A DNA stretch of 64,000 nt from Planctomycetota bacterium (GTDB lineage Bacteria; Planctomycetota; B15-G4), in NCBI GenBank assembly GCA_020638905.1, contig JACKHP010000008.1, positions 1-64,000 on the forward strand, given 5' to 3'. A program made the position numbers and the translations under genes. Under the pieces are notes generated by a model. The model was not told where the DNA came from. It worked only from the letters and a program-made list of their open reading frames with translations, and made no database searches. Below are positions 1-9,024 of this stretch, in pieces. Position 1 is the first letter of the stretch. Every line of letters begins with the position of its first letter.

Positions 1-1
1 G

Positions 2-1534
2 CTCGCCCGGCGACGCGCGGCGACGGCCGGAGACGACGAGTCTTCCCAGCGGGCGGAGCTGGCCCGGTCCGTGCGCTCCGATCCCGCTCTCGGGCCCGAC
101 GAGCGGGCCGACCTGCTGCGCCTGCTCGTCGAGCAGGGCTGGCCCGCGGACGAGCCTGCATCGACGCTGACCGCCGACCCGCGTCCGCCCGAGGCCTGGT
201 TGTCCGAGGTGGCCCGGGTCCTCGCCGGGCATCGCACAGCCGGCGTCGACGATCGCCTGTCGCAGGTCGCGCCGGCCGACCGGGACTGGGCCTGGCGGCA
301 CCTCGCCGCCCGCGGCCCGCTGTGGTCGGAGCGCGACGCGATCGGTTGCGGCGTGGTCGACACGGGCGGGCGCGACTCCTTCGTCCACGCAACGCGGAGC
401 GAGGTGTGCCTCACCGACGCGACGAGCGGCGCGCGCACGGCGCTCGAACTGCCGTTGCCGTTCGTCGCCCGCGTCGCCGCCCGCGGTGGCTTCATCGCGA
501 TCGTGCTGGGTCCGCCCGGCGAGCAGCGGTGGGTGGTCTACGAAGCCGCCAGCCGGCGCATCGCGTGGCAGGCACCCTACGTCGGGACGTACCTCGAGGT
601 CTCGCCCACCGAGCCGGCGATCCTCGACATCGCGCCGAGCCAAGGGCTCACCTGCCGCGACGCCGACGGTCTGCGCTGGAGTCACCCGTTCGCGAACGCC
701 GGTCAGGGGTGGGGTTGCTTCACGTCCGACGGCGAGCGCGTCCTCGTGCAGGAGGTCGACCAGCGGGTGCGGCTCTCGTACCTCGACGCGCGCACGGGCG
801 AGCGCTTGCCGCCCGAGGCGTGGGTGCCCGGCGACCTCCTGGGTCTCGCCACGGAGACGCCCGACGGGGACGCGCTGCTCGTGCTCACCACCGGAGGCGA
901 ACTCCACGAGTTCTCGGCCTCCGACCTGCGACCACGGCGGGTGGTCGGGGGCTTCGGATCGGCCCTGATGGGGACGATGTCGGGCTCGGCCGACGGATCG
1001 CGCTACGTCCTCGCGAGCCGAGATGCGGACGTCGTGTTCGATCGTGGCGCCGGCGCGGTCGTGGCCCGCTTCAGCCGGCCGGACATCTACTGGTCGATGG
1101 GCTTCTGCGGCCTCACGCGCGACGGTCGCCGTCTCATCCGCCTCGACGGCTCGGGCGTCGTGGTGGTGGACGTCGAGGCGGGCCAGCCGCTGTCGCCCGC
1201 GAGCACCGACGTCGCGCTCGAGGTCGTGGGGAAGACGCCGCTGAGGCATCCGTTCGACGACGTGGCGCTGGTGCTGCGTGCGGAGGGGCCCGAAGTCGAC
1301 GCGTCACGCGGCGCGCACGCCAAGGACACGCGGGCGGACGCCGACGCGAGGGCGAGCGCCGCGTCGGTCCCCTGGCTCGTGCGCGCCTCGGACGGCGAGC
1401 CGCTCTTCGCGCTGATCGACGCGCCGACGGACGTCGAGGCGTGGGGATGGAGCGCCGACGGGCATCGGCTCGTGCTGCGCGCGTCCGACGGACGGCTGCT
1501 GTGCTGGCACGACGGCGTGCGTCCGGGCGACTGA
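2..1534 (+). CDS. C-terminal part of a beta-propeller (WD40-like) protein, probably the tail of a Ser/Thr kinase
   Basis: The frame is open from the left edge, so the gene probably starts outside the window; a GTG at 71 is the first internal start but has no clear Shine-Dalgarno. About 510 residues are visible. After a helical stretch comes a segment around residues 95-110 reading DWAWRHLAARGPLW. It resembles the WEWRYL-type linker that precedes WD40 repeats in many planctomycetal Ser/Thr kinases (family knowledge). The rest is a series of short beta-rich units with recurring GD/DG turns and SADG-like motifs, consistent with a propeller. No kinase motif is visible in this part. The gene converges on the radical SAM gene downstream. 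The kinase link is inference; a plain WD40-like protein is equally possible. Confidence 0.7.
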   Translation, partial: LARRRAATAGDDESSQRAELARSVRSDPALGPDERADLLRLLVEQGWPADEPASTLTADPRPPEAWLSEVARVLAGHRTAGVDDRLSQVAPADRDWAWRHLAARGPLWSERDAIGCGVVDTGGRDSFVHATRSEVCLTDATSGARTALELPLPFVARVAARGGFIAIVLGPPGEQRWVVYEAASRRIAWQAPYVGTYLEVSPTEPAILDIAPSQGLTCRDADGLRWSHPFANAGQGWGCFTSDGERVLVQEVDQRVRLSYLDARTGERLPPEAWVPGDLLGLATETPDGDALLVLTTGGELHEFSASDLRPRRVVGGFGSALMGTMSGSADGSRYVLASRDADVVFDRGAGAVVARFSRPDIYWSMGFCGLTRDGRRLIRLDGSGVVVVDVEAGQPLSPASTDVALEVVGKTPLRHPFDDVALVLRAEGPEVDASRGAHAKDTRADADARASAASVPWLVRASDGEPLFALIDAPTDVEAWGWSADGHRLVLRASDGRLLCWHDGVRPGD

Positions 1535-1582
1535 CGCCCCCCGCATCGCGCACCGCCTGCCGCCGCGCGGAGAGCGACGACG

Positions 1583-1641
1583 GTCACCCGGCCCCCGAAC
1601 GCAGCGAGCCCGCCGCCACCGCGCGGGTGACGACGGGCTCG
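1583..1641. terminator. two interleaved inverted repeats between convergent genes
   Basis: GTCACCCG (1583-1590) pairs with CGGGTGAC (1624-1631), and CGAGCCCG (1605-1612) pairs with CGGGCTCG (1634-1641). The second pair's left arm lies in the loop of the first, so the two 8-bp stems are either mutually exclusive or form a pseudoknot-like fold. The site lies between two converging genes, so a bidirectional terminator is the likely role. There is no T-tract. Confidence 0.4.
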
Positions 1642-1674
1642 CGTGAACCGACGCACGCGTTCGCGCGCAGACGA

Positions 1675-3222
1675 CTACTCGTCCATGTGGTTCATGACGC
1701 GCTCGTCGTTGAGCGCCATCTTGAGACCGATCTTGGTCGAGCGCTTGCCGAAGATCGCCGTGAACAGTCGGATGAAGCCCTTCACGATCACGCGTTGGGT
1801 GAAGTCGACCGGCGGCAGCGTCTTGAAGCCGTGCTTGTTCTGCGCCTTGTTGTAGAGCATGTTCTGCTCGGTCACGAGCCACTCGCTCCACAGCATGTAC
1901 ATGATCAGGTACGGCTTCGACATGAGCTTCGACTTGATCGCGCGGCGCGCGACCGGCAGCAGCGACGGGAAGCGCACCACGACCGGGAACCACTTGTGCA
2001 GGTTCTCGAAGTAGTGCCGGTTGGGCAGGCTGATCGACGTCGTGCGGTTGAACAGCGTGGGGAACTCCTCCCACGTGTCGGTCGCGAGGCCCATCTCCTT
2101 CGTCATGTCGTTGATGTCGGTCATCGGGTACGGCTGCAGCAGCGACGCGAGAGGGTGGTCGACCCCGCACTCGATGTTGAGCTCGATCGTCTCGATGTCG
2201 TCCTCGATCGACGTGCCGGGGCCGCCGAGCATGTTCAGGCTGCCCAGGCGGATGCCGTACTTCTTGATGAAGCCCGCCGCGCGCACGAGCTGCTGGCGCG
2301 TGGTGTTCTTCTTCATGATCGCGTTGCGCATGTGGTCGTTCGCGGCCTCGAACGCGATGCGCGCGTAGATGCACCCGGCCTTCTTGAGCAGCTGGATGTG
2401 CTTCTCGGTGACCATGTTCGCCATCAAGATGGCGTCGAAGGGGATGCCCACCTCGACCGGCCAGCGCTCGGCGAACTCCTCGAGCCACTTGTTGTTGATG
2501 TTGAAGATGTCGTCGAGGAAGTGCACGAAGCTGAGCGGGTACTCGGCCTTGATCTGCAGAGCCTCTTCGATCACGTGGCTCACGCTGCGGCGGCGCACGT
2601 ACTCGTTGTTCGTGACCTTGTAGACCTTCTTCTTCCACGCGTGGTGGAAGCAGAAGCTGCAGTTCATCGGGCAGCCGCGGTCGGTCTTGATGACCTTGCG
2701 CTCGCTGCTGCGGTAGAAGTCGGCCGCGTCGTACACGAGCGAGCGGTCGCAGAAGCCGAAGGCCTCGAGGTCCGACTCGAGCGGACCGGGTTCGTTCTTG
2801 TGCACGAAGCCCGTCGCGTCCTTGAACCAGATGCTGGGGATCTTGGTCAGGTCGCCGCCCTGCTCGAGCGTGTTCACGAAGGCCGTGATCGCGTACTCGC
2901 CGTCTCCACGGCAGATCGCGTCGATGCCCTCTTCGTGGATGAACTCGGGCACCACGGTCACGTGCGGGCCGCCGCAGATGCTCACCACGCTCGGCTTGAG
3001 CGCCTTGATGCGCGCGTTGAGCCCGAGCGCCGCGGTGTGGATGCCGGTCGTGAACGAGTACGCCACGACGTCGGGATCGAACGCGCGGAACTTCTCGTCG
3101 AGATCCTTGTCGGGGACGAAGATCATCTTCGTCTCGTGCCCGGCCTTCTTGAGCGCGCCGGAGAGGTACATCACGCCCAGGGGTTCCTGGGCGAGGTATG
3201 GCGAAAGGAAGAGGACTCTCAT
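1675..3222 (-). CDS. B12-binding-domain radical SAM protein
   Basis: A 515-residue enzyme. The N-terminal ~140 residues look like a cobalamin-binding Rossmann domain (MRVLFLSPYL start, GVMYLSGALKKAGHE, then a CGGPH element). The radical SAM cluster motif CxxxCxxC (CPMNCSFC) lies near residues 183-190, followed by a TIM-barrel-like region with LDDIFNIN and LGGPGTS elements. The family modifies varied substrates using S-adenosylmethionine and sometimes B12; the substrate cannot be told from this sequence. The start at 3222 is chosen because the conserved domain begins there. A GTG at 3279 would add 19 low-complexity residues, four of them prolines encoded by a 12-base C run. No Shine-Dalgarno is visible before 3222. 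The gene stands alone, convergent with the gene to its left. Confidence 0.9.
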   Translation of the reverse strand: MRVLFLSPYLAQEPLGVMYLSGALKKAGHETKMIFVPDKDLDEKFRAFDPDVVAYSFTTGIHTAALGLNARIKALKPSVVSICGGPHVTVVPEFIHEEGIDAICRGDGEYAITAFVNTLEQGGDLTKIPSIWFKDATGFVHKNEPGPLESDLEAFGFCDRSLVYDAADFYRSSERKVIKTDRGCPMNCSFCFHHAWKKKVYKVTNNEYVRRRSVSHVIEEALQIKAEYPLSFVHFLDDIFNINNKWLEEFAERWPVEVGIPFDAILMANMVTEKHIQLLKKAGCIYARIAFEAANDHMRNAIMKKNTTRQQLVRAAGFIKKYGIRLGSLNMLGGPGTSIEDDIETIELNIECGVDHPLASLLQPYPMTDINDMTKEMGLATDTWEEFPTLFNRTTSISLPNRHYFENLHKWFPVVVRFPSLLPVARRAIKSKLMSKPYLIMYMLWSEWLVTEQNMLYNKAQNKHGFKTLPPVDFTQRVIVKGFIRLFTAIFGKRSTKIGLKMALNDERVMNHMDE

Positions 3223-3234
3223 CGCTGTGCGTCT

Positions 3235-3246
3235 GGGGGGGGGGGG
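3235..3246. repeat. homopolymer tract of 12 G (12 C on the coding strand) just upstream of the radical SAM start
   Basis: Twelve consecutive G residues on the plus strand. On the coding strand of the radical SAM gene the C12 run lies 13-24 bases before the ATG at 3222, and inside the reading frame if translation begins at the GTG at 3279. Tracts of this length can slip during replication. No other homopolymer of comparable length was noticed in the window. Confidence 0.85.
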
Positions 3247-3373
3247 CTTCGGTGTCGGAGTCCGCGCGGCGTGCGACACGGCGCGGTGCGCGTCCCTCCG
3301 TATCGGAGGTCGGACGGGCGCGCCCTAGAACATATCACGTTTTGCACCGTGTCCGGGGGCGCATGAGCGCGTG

Positions 3374-3391
3374 CATCGCTGCGGAGCGATG
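3374..3391 (-). terminator. hairpin downstream of the ABC transporter operon
   Basis: CATCGCT-GCGG-AGCGATG forms a perfect 7-bp stem with a 4-base loop. It lies about 60 bases past the stop codon of the lipocalin-like gene that ends the minus-strand operon. There is no T-tract, so it may be an RNA-end stabiliser rather than a strict terminator. Confidence 0.35.
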
Positions 3392-3452
3392 AGTCGTTTG
3401 AGTGCGTGCGGCGCATCGCGCAGGGCGCGTAGACCCTATGCGTGGCGCGTGC

Positions 3453-4733
3453 TCAGTGCGCGGGTCGCGTCTCGAAGCGATCGGCGATGGGCGCGCCGTA
3501 GCCGACGAGCTCGACGTAGCCCAGTCCCGTGACCGGATCGCCGTGGCGCGTGCCCGTGAAGCGGCACAGTCCTTCCCAGTACGTGACGCCGGTGGCGGCC
3601 TGCATGCGGAGTTCTTGCGCGCGCACGAGGGGTTCGACGACGAGCGACAATCCGTCGTCGGGCAGCTCGAGCGTCCAGCCGGAGGGGTACGTGATGCCGC
3701 TCTCGTCGCTCGTCCAGGTGCCGGTCGCCGCGATCACGAAGCGTTCGGCGGGCAGGTGGCGTGTCGTGCCGCCGGGTTCGTGCAGCGTGCCAGAGCTCGT
3801 GTCGGCGCGCCCGTCGTGCGTGCGCAACTGGTAGAGCATGAGGTCGGTGTCGTCGTCGAGCGCCACGCTGAACCAGTCCCAGCCCACCTGCTCGGCGCCG
3901 AGCTGGCCCGAGCCGAACTCGTGGTCGAGCCACGCGTGTCCGTGCACCGCGACGGGCGCGTCGCCGTGGCGCGCGAGCGTGCCGTGCACCTCGATGCGCG
4001 GCAGCGTGTAGTACCACGAGGCCTGGCCGGGCTCGCGTCCCTTGATCGAGAGGCCGGGCTCCTCGCCGTGCCGCAGGACGGGCGAGGACGCGAGATCGAG
4101 CTGCAGCTCGACGCGCGCGTCGCCGGCCGCGAAGGCGAGTCGCGCGGCACGTCCGTCACCGATGTCGTCGACGAGCACGTCGTCGAACAGGCGCACGTCG
4201 AGCCGCTCGGCGGCGGCCGCGCCCCACGGCGGGTTCGCGCGTCCCGCGACCTCGCTCACGAACTGCTCGCCGCTGGACGTGTCGATCACCGCGCCGTGGA
4301 ACAGGAGCACGTCGCGCACCGCGAGCGGCGAGCTCGAGACCGGCGGCTCGGCCACGAGCGCGCGCCGGAACCACGTGGCCTGGAAGCCGAACAGCGCGCC
4401 GTCGTCGGTGGTGAGCGGCCCCGTGAGGTACCACCACTCGGTGCGCGTCGCGGGATGGCTGCCGTGGTCGCGCGGCAGCACGATCGGACGTCCCGGACCC
4501 GCGCGCAGGAAGCCGTCCGCGTCGACGAGCGGCGCGGGACTCGACGCGTCGTCCGTCGCCGCGCCCACGGGGAGGTCTGTCGCGCGCGCCGCGTCGCCGT
4601 CCTGCGCGTGCGCGGACGACACCGCGAACGACACCGCGAACACGAGGCACGCGAATGCACACGCGCGGCGCCGCGCTGGGAGCGCGGCCCGCGCGGGACG
4701 CGACGGGCGAACGGTGTCCGTCGCGTGCGTCAT
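3453..4733 (-). CDS. AttH/CrtC-type lipocalin-like secreted protein
   Basis: A 426-residue protein with a signal peptide (hydrophobic stretch followed by SSAHAQ around residues 35-43). The body matches the AttH / hydroxyneurosporene-synthase-like family: an RTEWWYLTG segment near residue 95, GHAWLDHEFGS and GWDWFSV in the second half, and a conserved C-terminal YWEG element. Some members hydrate carotenoids. Those encoded beside an ABC transporter of this type are generally regarded as periplasmic lipocalin-like partners of the transporter, and I prefer that reading. The start ATG at 4733 overlaps the stop of the upstream permease by four bases (ATGA), so the two are probably translationally coupled. 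The open frame continues upstream through the permease gene, but that is a shadow. Confidence 0.85.
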   Translation of the reverse strand: MTHATDTVRPSRPARAALPARRRACAFACLVFAVSFAVSSAHAQDGDAARATDLPVGAATDDASSPAPLVDADGFLRAGPGRPIVLPRDHGSHPATRTEWWYLTGPLTTDDGALFGFQATWFRRALVAEPPVSSSPLAVRDVLLFHGAVIDTSSGEQFVSEVAGRANPPWGAAAAERLDVRLFDDVLVDDIGDGRAARLAFAAGDARVELQLDLASSPVLRHGEEPGLSIKGREPGQASWYYTLPRIEVHGTLARHGDAPVAVHGHAWLDHEFGSGQLGAEQVGWDWFSVALDDDTDLMLYQLRTHDGRADTSSGTLHEPGGTTRHLPAERFVIAATGTWTSDESGITYPSGWTLELPDDGLSLVVEPLVRAQELRMQAATGVTYWEGLCRFTGTRHGDPVTGLGYVELVGYGAPIADRFETRPAH

Positions 4734-7333
4734 CGCCGCGTCTCGAGCAGGCGCGCGGGCGGCGTGCGCCGCACGAGCGTCCAGGGGACGGCCACCGCGA
4801 CGAGCGACGCGCCGAGCGCCATCGCCGAGAGCAGCAGCAGGGCCTGCGGGTCGACGGCCATCGGGAAGCTCCAGCCGAACGAGCGCGTGTTCACCACCGC
4901 GACGAGGATCCACGCCAGGGCGAGGCCCGCGGGCAGGGCGGCGAGCGCGGCCGTCCCCATGATGACCGCTGCCTCGACCGCGAGCATGCGCAACACGACG
5001 GAGAGCCGCGCGCCGAGCGCGCGCAGGACGCCCAGCTCGTGCCGCCGCTCGAGGTGCAGGCAGAGCAGCGCGGTCACGATGCCCACGAGCGCGAGCGCGG
5101 TCGAGATGCCCGCCAGCACCCACGTGATCGCGAAGGTGTCGTGGAAGGCCGCCATGACCTCGTCGCGCAGGCGCGCCACCGTGGTGAACTCGACGTCGGG
5201 ATGGCGCGCGGCGAGCGCGTCGGCCAGCGCAGCCGGGTCTTCGCCCTCGCGCAGCAGCAGCGCCGCCGAGCGCACGGGGATCTCGCCCAGCCGGCGCACG
5301 AACTCGTCCTCCGAGAGCAGCACGTAGCCGCGGTCGAACGAGAAGTCCTGGAACACGGCGGCGACGGTCACGGGCGCGTCGCCGTCGCGCCCCGGGAGCA
5401 CGAGCGTGTCGCCGGGATGCAGGCCGCGCCGGTTCGCGAGCGGCTCGCTGACCAGCGCCTCGCCGTCCAGCAGGCGCGGCACGATCACGTCCAGCGGCGG
5501 ACCCTCGAGCACGCGCAGCGAGCCGCGCCGCTTGATCATCTCGAGCCGCGCGCCCGCCACGAGGAACGGTGCGCGCCGCGGGTCTTCCCAGAGGCGCAGG
5601 CGGTCGACGGCGAGCACCTCGGGCAACGCCTCGAACTCGGCCACGAGCTCGGGCGACAGCGCGGCGGTCTCGGGCGCGAGCTCGAGGTGCAGCGGCTTGG
5701 CGTAGACGTCGGCGCCCAGCACCGCGTCCGTCCAGGTGGAGACCTCGGCGCGGAACGAGTCGACCATGACGACGATCGCGACGGTCATGGCGAGCGGCAT
5801 GACGAGCGCGCCGGCGGCGGCGCCGGTGCGTCCGAGGGTGCGTTCGATGCGTCCGGCGGCGAGGGACGTGACGGGACCGCGCGGCAGGTGCCGCACGACG
5901 AAGCCCAGCAGGCGCGGCATGGCGGTCGCGGTGGCGAGCAGCACGCACAGCACCGAGATCGCCGGCAGGATCGCCGCGCTGCCGCTCGGCACGAGCGAAA
6001 GGACGCCGAGCGCGAGCAGCAGCAGCGGCAGCCACGCCGGCGCCGGACCGTCGCGCGACGCGCCCTGGGCCACCGCGATGGGCGCCACGCGTCCCGCGGC
6101 GCGGGCCGGCAGCACGCTCGCGGCCACCGTGGCGAGCACGCCCACGCCGATCGCCGCCGCCGCCGTGACCGCGTCGAGGTGCGGGACGGGCACGCCGTCC
6201 GTCGGTCCGTAGAGCGTGCTCACGGTGAGCGCCACGTCGGCCACCATGCCGCGCGCGAGGAGCGCGCCGCCGGCCACGCCGAGCACGCCGCCGGCCACGC
6301 CCAGCAGGGCCGCCTCGGCCAGCACGCCGCGTACGAGGTCTCGTCCCGGGCAGCCGAGGCAGCGCAGCCGCCCGAGCAGCGTGCGCCGCCGCGTCACCGC
6401 GAACTGCGCCATGTTGAAGGCCAGGAAGGCGCCCACGAGCACCGCGAGGAAGCCGAGGCACTGCAGGTTCGTGCGGAACGCCTCGGTCATCGTGTCGGCG
6501 CGCTCGCCGCGGCGTTCGGGACGGTCGAGGCGCTCGCCCTTGCGCAGCGGCAGGTCGCTCCCGTCGCCGTCGAGCACGAGGTCGTAGCGCAGCACGCGGT
6601 CGCCGAGGCCGAGGGCGTCCTGCGCGGTGGCGATGTCGGCCAGCAGGAACGGCGGGTTGCCCGCGGCCAGGCGCGGCTCGTCGATCGCCACCGCGTGCAG
6701 CACGAGCGGGCCGTGCGGTCCCTCGACGTGCAGGTCGCCGCCGTCGGGCAGGCCGAGCGACGCGAGCGTCGAGCGGTCGGCGGCCACGAGTCCCGGCTCG
6801 CACATCATGCGCTCGAAGAGGCGTCCGTCGGCGGCCTCGCCGAGGGCCTCGGCGTCGAGCTCGAGGAACGGCCCGGCCTGGAACGGGTCGATGCCGACGA
6901 GGCGCAGCGCGCGCGGTCCGCGTGCGTCCGAGAGCACGGGACGGATGCGGTGCGCCGCCTCGCGTTCGGCCTCCGGAGAGGCGGCCGGCACCACGAGCGT
7001 GGCCGCGACCACCGGATCGACCGCGAGCACGCCGGGTGCGCGACGCAGCTCGAGCAGCCGGGCCGGATCCATCGGCTCGATCGCGGTGAGCTGGTGCGTG
7101 GCGCGTCCGGTGAGCGAGACGAACGTCCCGCGGAACGATTCGAGCGCGGCCTGGCTCGAGAGCCGGATGGCGACCACCACCGCGATGCCCACCGCCACGC
7201 CCAGCAGCGTGGTCAGGAACACGAGCCGGTGCCGCCGCGCGTCGGCGAGCAGCACGCCCAGGACGAGTCGCGTGCGCGCGCGCCCGGCGCGACGGCGTCC
7301 CGCGGGCGAGGCGTCTGCGCGCGCGTCGCTCAC
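4730..7333 (-). CDS. FtsX-family ABC transporter permease (two FtsX domains)
   Basis: An 867-residue membrane protein. One transmembrane segment near residues 25-50 is followed by a large periplasmic region, then a block of FtsX helices around residues 290-430. A second hydrophobic cluster begins near residue 440 and includes a helix near residue 515. A second periplasmic domain follows, and a final FtsX block occupies about residues 725-860. This is the layout of MacB/LolCE-like permeases with duplicated FtsX modules, which move substrates out of the inner membrane or periplasm rather than into the cell. It starts with GTG at 7333, overlapping the ATPase stop by four bases, and its own stop overlaps the lipocalin gene. 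The substrate is unknown; a lipid-like or lipoprotein cargo is inferred from the partner protein. Confidence 0.9.
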   Translation of the reverse strand: MSDARADASPAGRRRAGRARTRLVLGVLLADARRHRLVFLTTLLGVAVGIAVVVAIRLSSQAALESFRGTFVSLTGRATHQLTAIEPMDPARLLELRRAPGVLAVDPVVAATLVVPAASPEAEREAAHRIRPVLSDARGPRALRLVGIDPFQAGPFLELDAEALGEAADGRLFERMMCEPGLVAADRSTLASLGLPDGGDLHVEGPHGPLVLHAVAIDEPRLAAGNPPFLLADIATAQDALGLGDRVLRYDLVLDGDGSDLPLRKGERLDRPERRGERADTMTEAFRTNLQCLGFLAVLVGAFLAFNMAQFAVTRRRTLLGRLRCLGCPGRDLVRGVLAEAALLGVAGGVLGVAGGALLARGMVADVALTVSTLYGPTDGVPVPHLDAVTAAAAIGVGVLATVAASVLPARAAGRVAPIAVAQGASRDGPAPAWLPLLLLALGVLSLVPSGSAAILPAISVLCVLLATATAMPRLLGFVVRHLPRGPVTSLAAGRIERTLGRTGAAAGALVMPLAMTVAIVVMVDSFRAEVSTWTDAVLGADVYAKPLHLELAPETAALSPELVAEFEALPEVLAVDRLRLWEDPRRAPFLVAGARLEMIKRRGSLRVLEGPPLDVIVPRLLDGEALVSEPLANRRGLHPGDTLVLPGRDGDAPVTVAAVFQDFSFDRGYVLLSEDEFVRRLGEIPVRSAALLLREGEDPAALADALAARHPDVEFTTVARLRDEVMAAFHDTFAITWVLAGISTALALVGIVTALLCLHLERRHELGVLRALGARLSVVLRMLAVEAAVIMGTAALAALPAGLALAWILVAVVNTRSFGWSFPMAVDPQALLLLSAMALGASLVAVAVPWTLVRRTPPARLLETRR

Positions 7334-8019
7334 GACGGCGCGACGACCTTGCCGTCGAGCAGCCGGATCTCGCGGTCGGCGCGCCGCGTCACGAGCGGGT
7401 CGTGCGTCGCCACGAGGATCGCCACGTCGCGCTCCTTGCCGAGGGTCGCGAGCAGCTCGAGCACCTCGCCGCCGGCCGCGTGGTCGAGGTTGCCGGTGGG
7501 CTCGTCGGCGAGCACGAGCACGGGATCGTTCACGAGCGCGCGCGCCACGGCCACGCGTTGGCGCTGTCCCCCCGAGAGCTGGTCGGGGAAGCGTTCGGAG
7601 AGCTGCGCGACGCCGACGCGGCGCAGCAGGTCGAGCGCGCGCGCGTTCGCGTCGGGCTCGGCGAGTCCGAGCAGGCGCGCCGGCAGCGCCACGTTCTCGA
7701 CCGCCGTGAGCGACTCGATGAGGTGGAAGAACTGGAACACGAAGCCCACGTGCCGGTTCCTGAAGGCCGACGCGTCCTCGTCGTCGAGCGCGCCCAGGAT
7801 GCGTCCCGCCACCTCGACCTCGCCGGCGTCCGGGACGTCCATCGCGCCGAGCAGGTGCAGCAGGGTCGACTTGCCCGAGCCGCTGGGACCGGTGAGCGCG
7901 ACCATCTCGCCCGAGCGCAGCGCGACGTCGACGCCGTCGAGGGCCACGGCGGCGGTCTCGCCCCGTCCGTAGACCTTGCGCACGAGGCGGCAGGCGGCGG
8001 CGACGGACGGCGGGTTCAT
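7330..8019 (-). CDS. ABC transporter ATP-binding protein (LolD/MacB type)
   Basis: A 229-residue ATPase with all motifs: Walker A GPSGSGKST near residue 41, Q-loop, signature LSGGQ near residue 148, Walker B VLADEPTG near residue 171 and the switch histidine in VATHDP. Length and sequence fit the LolD/MacB/FtsE subgroup that powers FtsX-type permeases. It is the first gene of a three-gene operon with the permease and the AttH-like protein. Gene order matches the conserved att-like arrangement known from many Proteobacteria (family knowledge), although here the permease is one fused polypeptide. Confidence 0.93.
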   Translation of the reverse strand: MNPPSVAAACRLVRKVYGRGETAAVALDGVDVALRSGEMVALTGPSGSGKSTLLHLLGAMDVPDAGEVEVAGRILGALDDEDASAFRNRHVGFVFQFFHLIESLTAVENVALPARLLGLAEPDANARALDLLRRVGVAQLSERFPDQLSGGQRQRVAVARALVNDPVLVLADEPTGNLDHAAGGEVLELLATLGKERDVAILVATHDPLVTRRADREIRLLDGKVVAPS

Positions 8020-8086
8020 GGGCGGCTTCCCGGAGGCGGACGACGAGTCCTCCCGTTCGCCCGGGCGGCCTCGGCGGATGACGCGT

Positions 8087-8995
8087 TCACCGGGCGATCT
8101 TGCCAGACGCGCGGGCGCCCAGCAGATCGTCGAGCGCGGGACGCAGCTCGGGGAAGCGGAACGTGTATCCCAGCCGATCGGCGGCCTCGGGCACGCAGCG
8201 CTGGCTGGCGAGCAGCACCGACGCGCCCTCGCCGAGCATCGCCCGCAGCACCGGCTTCGGCACGGGGAACAGCGCCGGACGTCGGAGCGCCGCGCCCAGG
8301 GTGGCGGCGAACGCGCGGCTGCTCACCACGCCTGGCGCCGTGACGTTGATCGGACCGCACGCGCGCGCGTCGTCGAGCGCGCGCAGCACGAGTCCGCACA
8401 CGTCGGCCACGTGCACCCACGGCATCTGCTGGCCGCCGGCGCCGAACGGGCCGCCCAGGCCGCGCCGGAAGACCGGCAGCATCGACGCGAGCGCGCCGCC
8501 GCCGCGTCCGAGCACGACGCCGATGCGGAGCTGGACGCTGCGCACCGACGCCTGGCGCGCGGCGTGTTCCCAGTGCTCGCAGAGCGCGGCGAGGAAGCCG
8601 CGTCCCCTGGCGGCGGTCTCGGGCAGGCGCTCCATGCCGCGGTCGCCGTAGTACCCGACGGCCGAGGCGTTCACGAGCACGCGCGGGCCCGAGGCGGGCG
8701 CGTCGGCGAGGGCGCGCACGAGCTGCGCGGTCGTCTCGAGCCGGCTGTCGACGAGCGTCTGCCGGACGGCCGGCGTCCAGCGGTGCTCGAGCACGCCCTC
8801 GCCGGACAGGTTCACCACCGCGTCGTGCAACGCGAGGTCGGGCAGCCAGCCGCGGTACTCGACCCCGGGCAGTCCGCGCCGCCGGGCGCCGGTCGGGTCG
8901 CGCGTGACGACCGTGACGCGGTCGCCGCGCGCGAGCAGGGCTTCGGTCAGCGGACGGCCGACGAATCCCGTCCCGCCGGCGAGGAGCACGCGCAT
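8087..8995 (-). CDS. TIGR01777/YfcH-type NAD(P)-dependent epimerase
   Basis: A 302-residue short-chain dehydrogenase-like protein. It opens with the nucleotide-binding motif GGTGFVGRPL at residues 7-16 and has the YfcH-type features NLSGEGV near residue 63, NASAVGYYG near residue 110 (with the Tyr of the active site) and a C-terminal DUF1731-like segment around LGEGASVLLASQRC. Members are cytoplasmic sugar-nucleotide-epimerase relatives of unproven substrate, sometimes linked to envelope or division phenotypes. It lies 67 bases upstream of the ABC operon's first gene in the opposite transcriptional sense of order, that is, the ABC operon is transcribed towards lower coordinates ahead of it, so the relation is only positional. 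Confidence 0.88.
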   Translation of the reverse strand: MRVLLAGGTGFVGRPLTEALLARGDRVTVVTRDPTGARRRGLPGVEYRGWLPDLALHDAVVNLSGEGVLEHRWTPAVRQTLVDSRLETTAQLVRALADAPASGPRVLVNASAVGYYGDRGMERLPETAARGRGFLAALCEHWEHAARQASVRSVQLRIGVVLGRGGGALASMLPVFRRGLGGPFGAGGQQMPWVHVADVCGLVLRALDDARACGPINVTAPGVVSSRAFAATLGAALRRPALFPVPKPVLRAMLGEGASVLLASQRCVPEAADRLGYTFRFPELRPALDDLLGARASGKIAR

Positions 8996-9024
8996 CGATG
9001 TGCCTCTCGTCGACGGACGGGCGC

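Noticed and set aside
3453..4733. Carotenoid 1,2-hydratase involved in pigment synthesis
   Set aside because: The family name CrtC covers this fold, but the operon with an ABC ATPase and FtsX permease and the signal peptide favour the AttH-like role. No carotenoid genes are nearby.
3453..6803. A 1116-residue minus-strand frame covering the AttH-like gene and much of the permease gene
   Set aside because: Only its last ~426 residues are protein-like; the rest is an Arg/Ala-rich shadow of the permease gene. The real start is the ATG at 4733.
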